A DNA stretch of 64,000 nt. It comes from Hippasteria phrygiana. Its lineage: Eukaryota > Echinodermata > Asteroidea > Valvatida > Goniasteridae. The position numbers were made by a program, and so were the translations under genes. Below are positions 34,145 to 45,701 of the stretch, in pieces. The notes beneath the pieces are model-generated. The model did not search any database and was not told the DNA's origin. It saw nothing but the letters and a program-made list of their open reading frames with translations. The DNA is taken from NCBI GenBank assembly GCA_037893225.1, contig JAZGUH010000402.1:1054001-1118000 (forward strand), given 5' to 3'. How positions within the stretch are numbered: position 1 is the first letter of the stretch; the number at the start of each line of letters is the position of its first letter.

Positions 34145-34352
34145 ACGCGCCGTGTTTAAACAACCGTTTTTAACAGCCGTTTTAGAAAGGGTTTTTAACA
34201 GCCGTTTTTAACAGCCATTTTAGAAAGGGTTTTTAACAGCCGTTTTTAACAACCGTTTTTTAACAGCCGTGTTTAAACAACCGTTTAAACACACCCACGT
34301 GACAGGCTCTCGACCCAAAGGGATAGTGAAACTTGCTGAGGCATTTATGAAT
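34145..34352. repeat. GTTTTTAACAGCCG tandem array plus shared module
   Basis: Six or more units of TTTTTAACAGCCG, some with TTTTAGAAAGGG, are followed by the module also seen at 11517-11640. Confidence 0.8.
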
Positions 34353-34682
34353 CAGCATTCAAATTTTTCATCCAAAAGAATCACCAATCAATCATCTTGA
34401 ATTTACTGCATGCGCGTACACATCCGACGGCTGTTACGCGAAAGTGCCAAAATGAACATGATACAGCCGTTGCATGCGAAAGGTCATCCTCGTCCAATAA
34501 TTAGCGGTTCGTTTATCTGTATTTCGGATGCGTCTTGCTTAAGAAGGGTTTTGTGAAATCGATCTCAGGACGCGTCTTAGCTAAGATCGATCTTAGAGCA
34601 GGAACTCGTCCTAAGTCCTAAGATGAGTCATAAGTTAAGAAGAGTTTCGTGAAATCGGCCCCTGGTGTGCTGTCGTTTACAA

Positions 34683-34810
34683 GAAAAGTGGAAATTTATA
34701 TCGTTTTCCAGCGATTGTCGGCCGACAATCATTGGAAATAGTCTAGTTCCCTGACCTGATATTTCCCTGACGTCTATAAATTGCTCCGTCTAAAGTATGG
34801 TCAGGGAACC
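34683..34810. repeat. Internal palindromes of MITE G
   Basis: GATTGTCGGCCGACAATC is an 18-bp perfect palindrome. TAGTCTAGTTCCCTGACC is mirrored by GGTCAGGGAACCAGACTA. They are hairpins of the right half of copy 1. Confidence 0.7.
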
Positions 34811-34957
34811 AGACTACTAGAACAGATTTTCTCTCTGTGCAGACTACGGTTTTTCCGGCATCTATGCACACAAAACCTTATAGCACCCTATCAAATACTA
34901 ACCCCCAAATCCATTTATTTCCGAAATTACAGCAAAAGCAAATGACTACCTTTAATC

Positions 34958-35564
34958 GCGGAACCTTACAAATCCAATGCTTTTTAACACATGGCTTTAC
35001 AATCTGTCCCTTTCACGCCCTTTTAATAGGAAAAACACTGCTATACATTTTATGATTTAGTAGTTTTATGATTTCATTGGCTGGGTTGAAGCAGTACTTC
35101 ATGTATTTTATTCAGAGCCAATCTAACCTGAGCCATACAGCATAGACCCTGGCAAGTAAGTACATGTAAGTAAGTATTGAAAAACATTCAAGATTCCTGC
35201 AGTAAATCTGCCCTACTCCTCGTCCTGGGCTGTTGAGAGAGGGCCTTGCATCCATCACTGAAAACATCCCGTGGCAGCTTTGTCTAGTTATTGGCAATTT
35301 CAGGGAAGGTACACATAACCAAATCCGCTCTCTCAACCTGTCCACTGAGACAGAAAGAAGAGGACAAATTCCACCAGCCCTGCCATTCATTACACATCCA
35401 CCACCCCACCTGCTGGTAATGTCAGCAAGTAATTTTTGTTTGCTGAAGGGCGGTATGATAAAAATAAATCACCTGGATCCCAGGCAGTCTGGAGTAGATT
35501 TTTTTTTTTTACCTCGCTTTTCAATCTGTCAAACTGTAAATTGTGAACCAAACACTGCACATAA
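34958..35564. other. Unassigned sequence
   Basis: A 138-codon plus-strand frame overlaps 35233-35649 but ends inside a repeat and shows no domain. Treated as chance. Confidence 0.3.
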
Positions 35565-35639
35565 AACCCCTAACAGTCCCAAATCCTCCAATTTCAATAT
35601 GAATTGTCACACACCCTGGGGAGTTACATGTAGGGTTAA
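35565..35639 (+). mobile_element. Short CCCTAAC-like MITE (family T, copy g)
   Basis: CCCCTAACAGTCCCAAATCC at the left and GTAGGGTTAA at the right. The interior CCAATTTCAATATGA matches the element at 56379. Confidence 0.6.
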
Positions 35640-36347
35640 AAATAAGTAGGAGAGAAAATCATAGCGGGTAAGAATTTTGGAAAATGTGAAACAAGCCATG
35701 CTAATTTTTGCATTGTTCACCTATGCCATGTTTACACTTGACTTACTTTTTTGTGTGAAATTTTTCCGAGATAATGTTAGGATCAAGTTACGAACATAAT
35801 ACCCTACATGTGCACTTTCAGGCTTGATATGTTTTTCTTTCCGTAGTCCACAGTTTCGCAAGCTTTTCAATCACATCCAACTCTTCTGAAATTTCCCTCA
35901 TTTTGCCTTATTTTCCGGTAGCCGCCAATGTCACGCGACGAAAATGGGAGGAATTCCTCCCGTTTCCGAAAATATCTGAAGTTTTCCCGAACTTGTTTTC
36001 GGTAACATTCAGCTGTTAACGTTGATGTTCGGAATAACAAAATGTGTGTCAGGCCCGTTACAGATCCTGGAATTTGAATTCCCAATTATACATAAGAACT
36101 GAAAAAAAATTCCAAAGTACTGCAGTATTTTGCTGGCCGGATTTCGGAATAATATTAAATTTGAATGATGCCACTGATGATGTCACTCGGTCTAACACGC
36201 ATGTCATGTTCTATTTTAAACTGTGGGTACAACCTGACCTTAGATTTAGACGTCGGGGAATCTTCAGCTCAAGGAACCAGACTAGATTTTGTACACCCAT
36301 CGTGCCATGTACAAAAGTGTTACACAAAACAAGAGTACACCCTTCCA
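35640..36347. other. Unassigned sequence
   Basis: No feature recognised apart from scattered short inverted words. Confidence 0.3.
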
Positions 36348-36558
36348 CAAGGGCGGATCCAGAACACAATTCTTTGGGGGGCCAAACATATTTTGTTTGC
36401 TATTTATTTGGGAGGGGCCAAAAATATTTTGGCTGAGTTTTGTGGGTGGGTGTACGCAGTGGCTGATTTTTGCGACGTCGGTAAACAAAATAAAATTGGT
36501 TTGGTTTTTTGGGGGGGCCCCCTTTCCCCCCCCCCCCCCCCCCTTGGATCCGCCCTTG
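36348..36558. mobile_element. 211-bp MITE with CAAGGGCGGATCCA ends
   Basis: Fourteen-base perfect inverted ends (CAAGGGCGGATCCA, TGGATCCGCCCTTG). The interior contains a G7C5 step and a C20 run. The ends resemble hAT-type termini, but no clear 8-bp duplication is visible. Confidence 0.8.
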
Positions 36559-36705
36559 CCCTCTCATCCAGCTTGGCTTCAAACTAAAAAGTTCTCCTGC
36601 CAATGACCAGTGAGTACAACAATCACAAGGGTTGACGTTTTCATCTTCTGAAGGGTAATACATGTACCGGTACATGTACATATTTGCTAAATGCAGGAAG
36701 AATAG

Positions 36706-36748
36706 TTGGAAATGAAGGGATTGTTGGAAATGAAGGGATTGTTGGAAT
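36706..36748 (+). repeat. Two and a bit copies of a 19-bp repeat
   Basis: GGAAATGAAGGGATTGTT is repeated in tandem. Confidence 0.85.
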
Positions 36749-38931
36749 TCAATGGGTAAATAAAATAACAGTATACTGTGCACTACCCTTCTCCAAGTAC
36801 ATGTACGTGTACACAAATCATCCAGGGTACTTCTCATGATATTTCAGTTTAGCAGTATTTGAAAAGCATTCAGAATGCTTGTAAAAATAAAAGCAATCAT
36901 TGACCATACATGTTAAATTGAAAGAACATGAAGCCATTTTCATGCTGTATTAATGGGGCCGTATCGTAAGTCTGACTTGTGAGGCGTCGGACTTATGAGG
37001 CTTGAAACTACTGTATGAACCAAGATTTGTTCAGGAAAAGAACGAGTTTTTCTTGTAATTAACTGCATTTTGTTTTGAATTACTGCATGATGTTCACGCA
37101 GAATTGTTGTACTCGCAGTTTTGAGCAAATCTCTCAGTTCAACTTTGCCGATCGTCTGCGTTTGCCCGCCGCCGATTGTTTCGGTGAATAGAAACACATT
37201 TTCGTTGTGTTGCATCACAGAATCAATCCCACAATGCCATGCAGAGAAGCCGATGTTTCCGCTGGTATTTTATTTGGCGTCTCCTACAAAACATGAGACT
37301 CAAAACACAAAAGAGTCTGCACTCCAAGGCATCGCAGCACGTCCCGCTTACGATGCGAAGGATCAACATCGATATGGAAACTAGGCTTTACCCAAGATTC
37401 TCAGGGTTGAGGTATTTTATGGAAGGGGCTTTTATGGGTGAAATCTTGATCTTCAAACGGATTTCCATTGTGTGTGGTACCTTTTCATGCTAAACATTCC
37501 AAACCAGCTAAATTTGTGTAGATACATTGTACATAGCTCTATTTTCATTATCTGCTAGCATATCCCAGCTTGCAATTTCAGACTGAATTTCCATTGAAAA
37601 AAGGCGCCAACTCCAGGGGTCTGTTGTTGCGTTGGAGAGGAAAAAAAATGTGTAGTGGGGTCCAGCTGGCATTTCTGAAAGTTCAAGGGTGTTAAGCACT
37701 TGACACTGTTTACTGTGTATGGTAGACTTTCCAGTGAAGGACCTGTGTTAATGGGGCATGCAAGTTCACAATGTTCCTGTGGGCTGTTGATTCTTGTGAG
37801 ATGTTGCAGACTGGTTTCAATCAGTGGAGGTATGGGCTGGAATTGTCAACGTAGACAAAACAGTTTCTGGTTTGGAGTGGGCTGAGGGCGAGCATTGTTT
37901 AGAAACTCACAGAAACCCAAATTGGAAAAATGGTGTACATGTACATGTTCTGAAACAATATAAAAGATAACGATTTAGATTTTTGTTTGAAAATGAATTC
38001 AACTGATGAAAAATGCCAACTGACTGGATTGACATGAAATATACGAACAAACAAAATTAGCTTGGTGGAGGGGGGGGGGGTGGTGCGATTTCCCCCCAAG
38101 TGGAAAAAGTGGATCCCCCCTGTAACACAGAAAACTTTGTGCCCCTATATTGCACACAAATTCCCCAACTAAAGTCACAAAAATAAACGATGTGTCAAGT
38201 GTAATTATACACTTCCGAATGCAAATGGATGGTTATTTTCGAAGATGTTACTGTTCCTGATTTTGGTGGGGGTATTAAAGTAAAATCTTTCTGTATAGAA
38301 CATTAATGTCAATAAAGGTCACAGCTACATGTACAATGCCAAGCAAGATAAATGCACAGACTTAATGCTCATTCATAACCCGATTACATGAAGGAAGCGA
38401 GACTATTTAGGCAACTGTTCCGGATCTTTTATGGTCACACACTTGAGAAGTACATGAGTTACATGTAGGCTATATATCCCTAGGCACATGAGATGCATGC
38501 AAAACGGCTGTTTTCTAATAGCTTCAATTGTTCTAAAGTCATGCACACAGTACGCCTACATGTACATGTACACCCCTCCAATCATGGCCTTGCCCAGAAT
38601 GGCCTCAAAGTACCCATGTGAGGGAACCAGGAGTTAGGGCCTCCGTAATTTAATTTAAAGCCCTGTGTTTTAAGTCGGACTGGTATTGTGTTGACATTTC
38701 CATTGGTGAGATGGTGTACAAGTAAAGCACATGTAGCCAGTGAAAATGCCTTCTAAGGAAAGGAAATCATGGACGTATTGAATGCGTGAAGTGTGAAGCC
38801 AAATTTATTTATTTTTTCGCTAAAAATGAGGTGAGGTGATGGTAGTGCAGTTGGCAGTCGTCCGTAAACCCCAAGGTATTTTGACTTTTCCTTTTGTACA
38901 TGGAAATAACAAGAGAGATTGTTTCCCTTTC
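36749..38931. other. Unassigned sequence
   Basis: A G10 run lies at about 38070-38080 and ACATGTACATG words lie near 37935 and 38558. Open frames are short. No family member or gene was recognised. Confidence 0.3.
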
Positions 38932-39085
38932 CCTATGTAGTGTATGAAGTTGTGTATGTTCAGTGCTTTCCAAGAGCCTGTGGGAAAAAAGAATTCACGG
39001 GCTTACTGAGAGGAGGCTCGAATGCATGACTTCTTGCTTACTTGGGCAGATGCCTTAACCACTCCACCACCGAGCTTGCCGGGGT
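38932..39085 (-). mobile_element. tRNA-derived SINE, family 2, copy 1
   Basis: On the minus strand GGTGGTGGAGTGGTTAAGG (39053-39070 region) resembles the A-box half of a Ser/Leu-type tRNA, and GCATTCGAGCCTCC (39013-39026) the B box. The tail TCAGTGCTTTCCAAGAGCC is shared with 48166-48305. Not a functional tRNA, as the 3' end is replaced. Confidence 0.6.
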
Positions 39086-39226
39086 CAGCTGGTCAGTTTG
39101 AATCCAATGCAGCAGTGGGTAAATTCTGCCAAACCCAACACCAAATGCTGCAGTAACAAATCCACCATTTAACTATTGTGGGACAGTGCTGAATCAAATA
39201 AATCCACCCAGTAGATGCAGTATAAC

Positions 39227-39673
39227 CAGGGGTCGAATTTCAGGTAGAAATCTACTAGACAGCTGGGCCAGTAGCACAAAAATGTTACTAGACTGGAAGG
39301 TATTTCACAAGACCAATGGTAAAAATATAAACTCATTTGTTTTGAATGAATGTGCTGTTTCGATTTTTTCCCCTTTGCCGACCTTGTTGGGAGAGGAGTT
39401 AGAAATGCTGTTTTGATTTAAACTCCCTGCCTCAAAACTAAAAATGGCCATTCCAGAAATTATGGGGCTTTTTCAGTTCACTAGATTTAGAAGAATAAGA
39501 AATGGACTTTAATGATAGCATTTCATGCGGTTTATGAAAAAAATCACTAGACCATCGGACTAGTTCGGTCAAGAGTTCACTAGACCATCGGACTAGTTTG
39601 GTCAAGAGTTCACTAGACCAATGCTCAAATCACTGGACTCGGTCCAGCGGTCCAGTGGATATTTCGATCCCTG
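39227..39673. mobile_element. hAT-like element with CAGGGGTCGAATTTC ends
   Basis: CAGGGGTCGAATTTC at the left and ATATTTCGATCCCTG at the right are inverted with few changes. CTAGAC/GTCTAG words fill the interior. The expected 8-bp duplication is not clear. Confidence 0.6.
39545..39622 (+). repeat. 33-bp tandem repeat
   Basis: CACTAGACCATCGGACTAG, then TTYGGTCAAGAGTT, repeated twice with a third partial unit. It lies inside the hAT-like element. Confidence 0.9.
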
Positions 39674-39792
39674 TACACAGGGCTGCAACCATGTTGACAC
39701 TGGCACTTGCTTTAGGACTGAATCCATCAACATCAAACATAAACCAATAGTGGATTTTGTTGGATTGGCAGGGTGTTGGGGTGATGTTTCTC

Positions 39793-39989
39793 TTAACCCC
39801 TTGCGTACGGATGACGCCATATGGCGTACAAAAAAAGGTGCCGCCGGATGACGCCATTTGCCGCCGTTTGTGCAGTTTCAATCCATTGTTGGATTATTGT
39901 TTGTTACGCTTGACTGCACAAACACATTGTAGTTGTTCGCTTGGCTGCGACGTCTCCTGTAAAAAAAAAAAACGTACTCAAGTGGTTGA
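39793..39989 (+). mobile_element. TTAA piggyBac-like MITE, family P1
   Basis: TTAACCCCTTGCGTACGGAT at the left and a changed CAAGTGGTTGAA at the right. Family core CAATCCATTGTTGGATTATT, GCTTGACTGCACAAAC and GCTTGGCTGC. Very close to the copy at 62514. Confidence 0.85.
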
Positions 39990-40601
39990 AGATGATGTCG
40001 ATTGCTAAAAGAAGTTTGTGTAATTTGTTTTGGTTTTCTGCCATGAAATAACAAAAAAGTGACTTTTGAAAGCTATTTTTATCAAATCCCCCCTGGCGCA
40101 GCATACACCCGCTGATGCTATTTGTCTAAAAGTAATCGCTGCAGGCAGCAAAAAATTATACATGTACGAACTCATCTTTTGTTCCTATGTAGATACAAAA
40201 GGGAGTTCATCCTATGACGTCAGAATTGTTTGCTGACGGTAGCGATGGCTTATAGATAAATGGCACCAGCGGGCTAGACAGGACTTGATAAAACTGCTCT
40301 CATGGCAGAAATAATTGGCCGTTATATCTTACAATACGCAATCTATGTACATAAAACAAAAAAATGAGACTTCTCTCAGCAATCAACATCATCTTTAAAT
40401 GAGACTGAAGTGTGGCTTCATGTTAAGCATAGGGGATTTAGGAAGGTTGAAACAATTTACCAAATGAAACCCACAAAATGACTTGATGTTATTTGTATGT
40501 TATGCTGTGTCTCTCCGCCTCCACTGAGGACCAATTTACATGTAGGTTCTGCCTTACTCACATTTCAAAACTACAATGTAAGTGTACTGACTCATTTGAT
40601 T
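39990..40601. other. Unassigned sequence
   Basis: AT-rich, no repeat family or coding signal. Confidence 0.3.
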
Positions 40602-40769
40602 TTAACCCATTGAATGCGGACAAGGACCATAGCCGCGGCTTGAAAAAGACCACCTGGCCAGTTTTCATCTATATGCACATTCCTGCACGTATCCAATCTA
40701 CATGTATTGTTTGTCTATTGTGTGCATTACGCTTGGCTGCACAATCCAATGGCATACCAGCACTCAATT
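40602..40769 (+). mobile_element. P1 element abutting a T element
   Basis: TTAACCCATTGAATGCGGAC, then ACCACCTGGCCAGTTTTCAT, GCTTGGCTGCACAA and an eroded right end CACTCAATTA. Confidence 0.75.
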
Positions 40770-41041
40770 AGAACCCTAACCCTTTGGGTAACTTTACTAG
40801 AAAGTACATTGTATCCTGAATCTGCCAAAATCCACCTATTTTGTCATGCACAAAAGGTTGGATTTGGTGACTGCTCAATTTGGAGGTATCTTGAATCCAT
40901 CAAAATCCTGCAGTATCGCTAGGCTTACAATCCTCAATCCATCAAAATCCCCCAGTTTTCAATATGGAGGTATCCTGAATCCGCTGAAATCCTCCAAAAC
41001 AGGGGTATGGATTTTGATGGATTCAGGTAGGTTAGGGTTAA
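40770..41041. mobile_element. CCCTAAC-ended element (family T, copy e)
   Basis: AACCCTAACCC at the left and GTTAGGGTTAA at the right. The interior is built of TCAATCCATCAAAATCC and TATGGAGGTATCCTGAATCC units. A diverged relative of the GAGGATT element. Confidence 0.75.
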
Positions 41042-42358
41042 ATTAAAGCCTGACAGAATGGGTTTATGCACCGTGAGTACAATGTAGACGAAGTAATATG
41101 AACATTCTTCATTATATTAATTATTCACTGTCATCCAAGGCCATTATGTGCTGTGCAGAACATTCTAGAGAACCCCATTTCATATGGTTATTTAAAAAAT
41201 TGCATGATTAACTGATTTCCCATCTATTATCTTTGATGTCCGAGTATCTGTACCAACCATACAGCAACTCCCAGTCCATTTCCTCCTTATTCTGTTCTGT
41301 AAAGCATTACTCATGATTGGGGGGAAAAAAACCAAGGATTATACATGTAGATGTTGCAGGCTTGTTCGGCAATGTCTGCAGATACACGTCTCTTAATACA
41401 GGTATTGCCCGGGTGGCTGCCTGCCGCCTTGATTACACAAGTGATGGAAGCACTTTTTGGCTGCGTGCTTTCTTCATGCGGACCAATGGCACTGCGGAAA
41501 TTGCAGTGCGCTGCCCACACCACACAGTCTGCTGTGGGAGTCTGATTGCGCCCAAGTAACGCTCTCCACCCGGAGCATTGGTATTCCTGACATGCCACTA
41601 GGAACCTTGGCGCCCCCAAAGAAAGAGCGGCCCAGATGAAGAAATCTCTGTGGGGTTTTCATCTGAAAGTAATTCCCTTTCTGCAAGCTGGCTGGATTGG
41701 AGGTCCGCAGAGGAATTAATTCTGGCCCTGCAGTGCCTGATGTGTAAATGGGACCACTTGGGTACTGTTGTCAGACTCTGTGTTGGATGAGTGGAATATT
41801 TTTAAAAATCTGGCTTATGGGCAGTTAGCAGCTTGCAAGCTCTCCTTTGCGGCTGAGCCACAGTTCTAAGTTGAACCATTGTACGTGTAACTTTATTCTG
41901 TACATGTACATGTATCATGGCTTCCTATTTGTGTACAAAATGTACATCATAAATTAGGCAGATTCTTTCCTTGTTGATTAGTCGTCATCGTTACTGAAAG
42001 AAAGGTAATATGTGTGTACTTTGATAAAATGATTAGGATTGTCTTTTTTCCAGATTTCTGTTTAAAATTGGGGTATTTATACGTAAAATAGTCTCAAGCA
42101 TTTCTTAAAAATGTAAGGAGGCCCTTGTACTTCTGTTTTTAGCCCCGATAAGATGGCCGCATCCTTTATTCAATATGGCTACCGGCGACATTGAAGTCCT
42201 GCAAATTGATTTCAACCATGTGATAGATCAGCTGGGAGGAAATTCCTCTCCCTACCATTTGCATTTAATTTTTTTTTTACCCCACCCCCCCCACCCACAA
42301 AAAATACCTAAAAAAGAAGTGGGTAGGGAGACTAAACATTTACATTCAGCTGTAAGCC
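41042..42358. other. Largely unique sequence, possible regulatory block at 41340-41760
   Basis: 41340-41760 is GC-balanced and repeat-free, and contains GAGGAATTAATTCTGG and CCTTGATTACACAAG. Overlapping open frames on both strands occur but none looks like a protein. ACATGTACATGTA lies near 41901. Confidence 0.3.
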
Positions 42359-42769
42359 ATTTAAATGTAGTGTACACGATTGGTAATCCTCAAATTTGTT
42401 AACTGAAATACCTTACTAGACTGTAAGTTAATAGTAGTCCCAATTATTGTCAAGAAAAGTGGAAGTTTATATCGTTGGAAAACTGCCCTGTACATGTAGC
42501 CTTTAGTCGAGGCGCGTGTGGCTACCCGGACGAGTGGCGCGCCCCAGACATGCTGGCATATTCGGGGTGCGTCACGCGTCCAGGTAGCTAAAGGCTATCA
42601 TCCGCGCTGTGGTTTAAAATGAGCACCGTTTTTCTCTCGTTTTTTCGCCATCTAACAACGCAAAACTTTGAACAGGTCAGTGGAACGATATTTCCTATAA
42701 AATACTAACCCCCAAATCTGCCCATTTCTGAAAATTGCAACAATGACCAATCATGTACACTACCTTTAA
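42359..42769 (+). mobile_element. MITE family G, copy 2 (uninterrupted)
   Basis: TTAAATGTAGTGTACACGAT and, inverted, TCATGTACACTACCTTTAA with ATTGGT internal to each. The interior has CTTTAGTCGAGGCGCGTGTGG mirrored imperfectly by CGTCCAGGTAGCTAAAGG. The reference copy for the interrupted copies at 33243 and 45354. Confidence 0.85.
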
Positions 42770-42800
42770 CCAGCGCCATGTCTAAAAATGTACATGTTTA

Positions 42801-43611
42801 GCCCATTTCACACTATGCTCTTACCCGGGTAATTGCCGGGTTAACGAAAAATTTACCCCGGCAATTACCCGGGTAATGTGGAGCGTTCCCACTACAATTC
42901 TCCGGGTTAGAAATTCTCCGGGTTAACTGCCCCAAAACCCCACTTAACCTGGGTAATTTCTAACCCTGCTCGCGAGGTGGGCTAACCCACAAATCTCGGG
43001 GTTAACTGCGACCTTGAGACGATTCTCCGGGTTACCATCAGTAGTGTGAATACTCACCGGGTTTTCTTCTACCTGGGTAGGTGGGTGTGCTTCGTCGTGT
43101 TTTATCGGCTATCTTTGCAAAGGTGACGCAATTTAGTACGGCTGCCGTGGCTGGTACCTTGCCGTAATAATACCTTGCCTTTTTACGTATATTTAATGAA
43201 AGGCACCAGTCTTCCGTGGATGATGCCTTGTCTTAATAAGTACATTTTACATGCACTTAATGCAAGGCACCAGTCTAGACCGCACAGTTGAAGGATTACG
43301 CGTGCACACTGCCAACGATGATCTGATTTTTTTTTCAATTTGCATTGCATGCTCTTGCTCTCACTTCGCTCTTTTACGACGAACCAATGGCTAGGGCAGA
43401 GGTCAAGCAATGCACATTCTCCGGGTTACCATTCGCATATAGTGTGAATGCGTCTACAAGTTACCCAGGTGCGCGCTGAAGCGGGTAAGGAGAATTGAGG
43501 GGTTAATTTTGTAGTGTGAAACCGATTCTCCGGGTTAGTTTCTACCCAGGTAATGACAACTACCCGGGTAATAAATTACCCGGGTAAGTTCAGAGTAGTG
43601 TGAAACCCATA
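42801..43611. mobile_element. Harbinger-like element with CATTTCACACTA ends
   Basis: GCCCATTTCACACTA and TAGTGTGAAACCCAT are inverted, with TTA next to each end (42798-42800, 43612-43614). Subterminal regions are packed with CCGGGTTA/TAACCCGG and ACCCGGGTAA words. Same plan as 21306-22817 but a different motif. No coding remnant was recognised. Confidence 0.7.
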
Positions 43612-43614
43612 TTA

Positions 43615-44135
43615 GCCTCACAAACCAGATTTAATTGCTTGGATATCTACATGTGTAATGTCATCCAGAAGGCCATGCCCCTTTGAACAGAGCACTCAAT
43701 TACTCTAGATTTGATTTGCTCAACCTCTGTGATTTAACCTCCATGCCTGTGTGGGCCCTGCCAAAACAGTGTTCTCTCCCTACTGACTGGAATGAGATGG
43801 ATAATGGCTTTTTCCCAGCCCATATTTTCATGCGTTCCTTTTTCCTTGTACAGGTACATGCTCTTGAGTACATCTACATGTACATGTAGATGCAATTAAA
43901 GGTGACGCATGTATGGCCGTGCTGTGACTGGAAATTTCAATTTAATGGATACCCTCCACTAAGGAATTATGGAAGAAAACTATGTTTGAACAGAAAAAAA
44001 AACACTACACTGTCGGCTCTGTTTTGTCTTCCTCAAATGTTTCGTACAGGATTTAAGAGCATGCCCACTCATTAGGCAAAAAAAAACTTGAGTTGCCTTT
44101 AAATGGGAAAAATCGGCAGGGGGGTCGGTAGGTAA
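43615..44135. other. Unassigned sequence
   Basis: CTACATGTACATGTAG lies near 43873. No gene was recognised. Confidence 0.3.
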
Positions 44136-44770
44136 TTATTATTTTTTTTTTCCATCTATGAAAACAATACTACATGTCATGTAATTCGGAAGTCGGGAGG
44201 CAAAAAGTAAAGCTTGCTTAAAAGTGAGATGGCAAAATGCACGATTGTGCCATCGCACCTGTATTTAAAGACGCTGATTTGAATAAAACTTATTCACGTT
44301 GTGTTGGAAAAAGTGAGATTTTGAACATTTCTTTAACCCTAACTCCCTACATCATTTTCCCCCCATGTAACCTGAATCCTCCAACATCCTCTGATTTCAA
44401 AGTGTTAAAACTCCATATAACCTGAATCCTCCAAAATCCTCTTATGGGGACCATAGCACGAATCCTCCAAAATCCTCTAGGGGTTTTTTGCATACCCCTA
44501 GTAACCTCAATCCTCCAAAATCCTCATGTATCACATTGAGCCTGATAACCTGGATCCTCCATATTCCTGCAGGGGCAAAAACCCCTAGTAACCTCAATCC
44601 TGCAAAATCCTCCGATGCATCAACTTCCAAGTAACCTCAATCCTCCAAATTCCTCCATTTTGCAAAGAGGATTTTGGAGGATTTGGGAAGGTTAGGGTTA
44701 AAAAATTATTTTGTTTAACCGCAACCGGACTTTTGTGACTTGGGTTGGTTGCGGAGGGCAACACAACTAC
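44136..44770 (+). repeat. Composite repeat matching 17700-17900, split by a TTAA element
   Basis: 44136-44332 and 44702-44770 match 17690-17882 and beyond (GAGATGGCAAAATGCACGAT, TGTATTTAAAGAC, AATAAAACTTATTCA). The 44333-44701 insertion is absent from the 17.9-kb copy. Confidence 0.75.
44333..44701 (-). mobile_element. 369-bp TTAA element of GAGGATT repeats (family T, copy d)
   Basis: Reverse complement of 28582-28950, same length with few differences. Flanked by TTAA on both sides. The related empty site at 17868-17880 has one TTTAAAAATTA. Confidence 0.92.
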
Positions 44771-44886
44771 ACGCATTTTTTTTTTTTTTTTCTAAATCAA
44801 AATTGAAGCTTTCTTTTTGTGGTCTGTCTCTGAACTCATAACTTACACAATCCTAACAAAAGACCAACTCGGGTTGATACTTCTAG

Positions 44887-45345
44887 CGGTGGGAGAAATC
44901 AGAGATTTACAAATCGTTATCCTAATTTTATTCAAACCGAATAACGGTTATCTGATTTTACCGGAAGTTCCCATCTAGCTCATAATCATGCCAACAAAAA
45001 AATGAGTGAGGTGCCATGCCGCATGAAAAGCCCTCCCAATGACTGGATGTAGTTTGCAGGATTCAGTGACAACTGCGCCTTTACAAAAGCACTCCAACGC
45101 TGTAATGTTGACAAAAAAATGGATGGGCAGGCTATTCAGTGTTCATCATTTGTACCAAGAAGACTACATGTAGTTGCGAGTGAATGCAGTTACAATCAGA
45201 GACCATGGAGCAAATTAGAGGATGTTCCAGACTTCATTGTTTTCTGTGTCCAAAAAATGAAAGGCTTAATTTGTTTTAAGGTTGCTTTGGAATATCCAGT
45301 TTCAAAAATTGAAACCGAATGTTAAAACAAATCCAGATTATACAT
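44887..45345 (-). repeat. Dispersed ~460-bp repeat, copy B, uninterrupted
   Basis: Collinear in reverse orientation with the split copy A at 3905-7893. Contains single versions of the TTAA, AATT, ATTGTAAC and T-run target sites that are interrupted there. No conserved coding frame. Confidence 0.85.
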
Positions 45346-45701
45346 TCAGCAGCTTTAAAGGCAGTGTACATGATTGGTCATTGTTGCAATTTTTAGAAAT
45401 GGGCGGATTTTGGGGGTTAGTATTTTATAGGAAATATCGTTCCACTGACCTGTTCAAAAGTTTTGCGTTGTTGGGTGGCGGAAAAAAACAAGAGAAAAAC
45501 GGCGCTCGTTTTCAACCGTCGGGCGGATAATCGCCTTTAGTCAAGGCGCGTGTGGCTATCTTGGCGCGTGACGCGCCCCGAATGCCAGCATGTCCAGGGC
45601 GCGCCACTCGTCTGGGTAGCCACGCGCGCCTTGACTAATGGCTACAGGGCAGTTTTCCAACGATTTCCAGCTGGAAATCGTTGGAAAATGATATACATGT
45701 A

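Larger units (their letters stand above)
33338..34662. mobile_element. 1.3-kb element with GGGGCCGATTTCACGAAAC ends
   Basis: The 19-bp terminus is repeated inverted at 34644-34662 without mismatch. The empty site in 51570-51600 (GGCACCCGGTGTGC) indicates a short duplication, probably CTG, though overlap with the terminus makes the exact length ambiguous. Subterminal regions repeat CTAAGACGCGTCC-like words. Inside are a 55-bp palindrome and a GTTTAAAC tandem module. No transposase was found. Confidence 0.85.
33243..34957 (+). mobile_element. MITE family G, copy 1, interrupted
   Basis: The left part (GTACTAGACTGTAAG, CTCAAGCATCCTATGAAAT) and right part (TTTACAAGAAAAGTGGAAA, AAATACTAACCCCCAAATC, GACTACCTTTAA) match the uninterrupted copies at 42359 and 51467. 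The 33338-34662 block is inserted between them. Outer ends are diverged from the AGTGTACACGATTGGT terminus. Confidence 0.75.

Noticed and set aside
34145..34280. A CRISPR-like array of spaced repeats
   Set aside because: Units are contiguous and degenerate without spacers, and the genome is animal-like.
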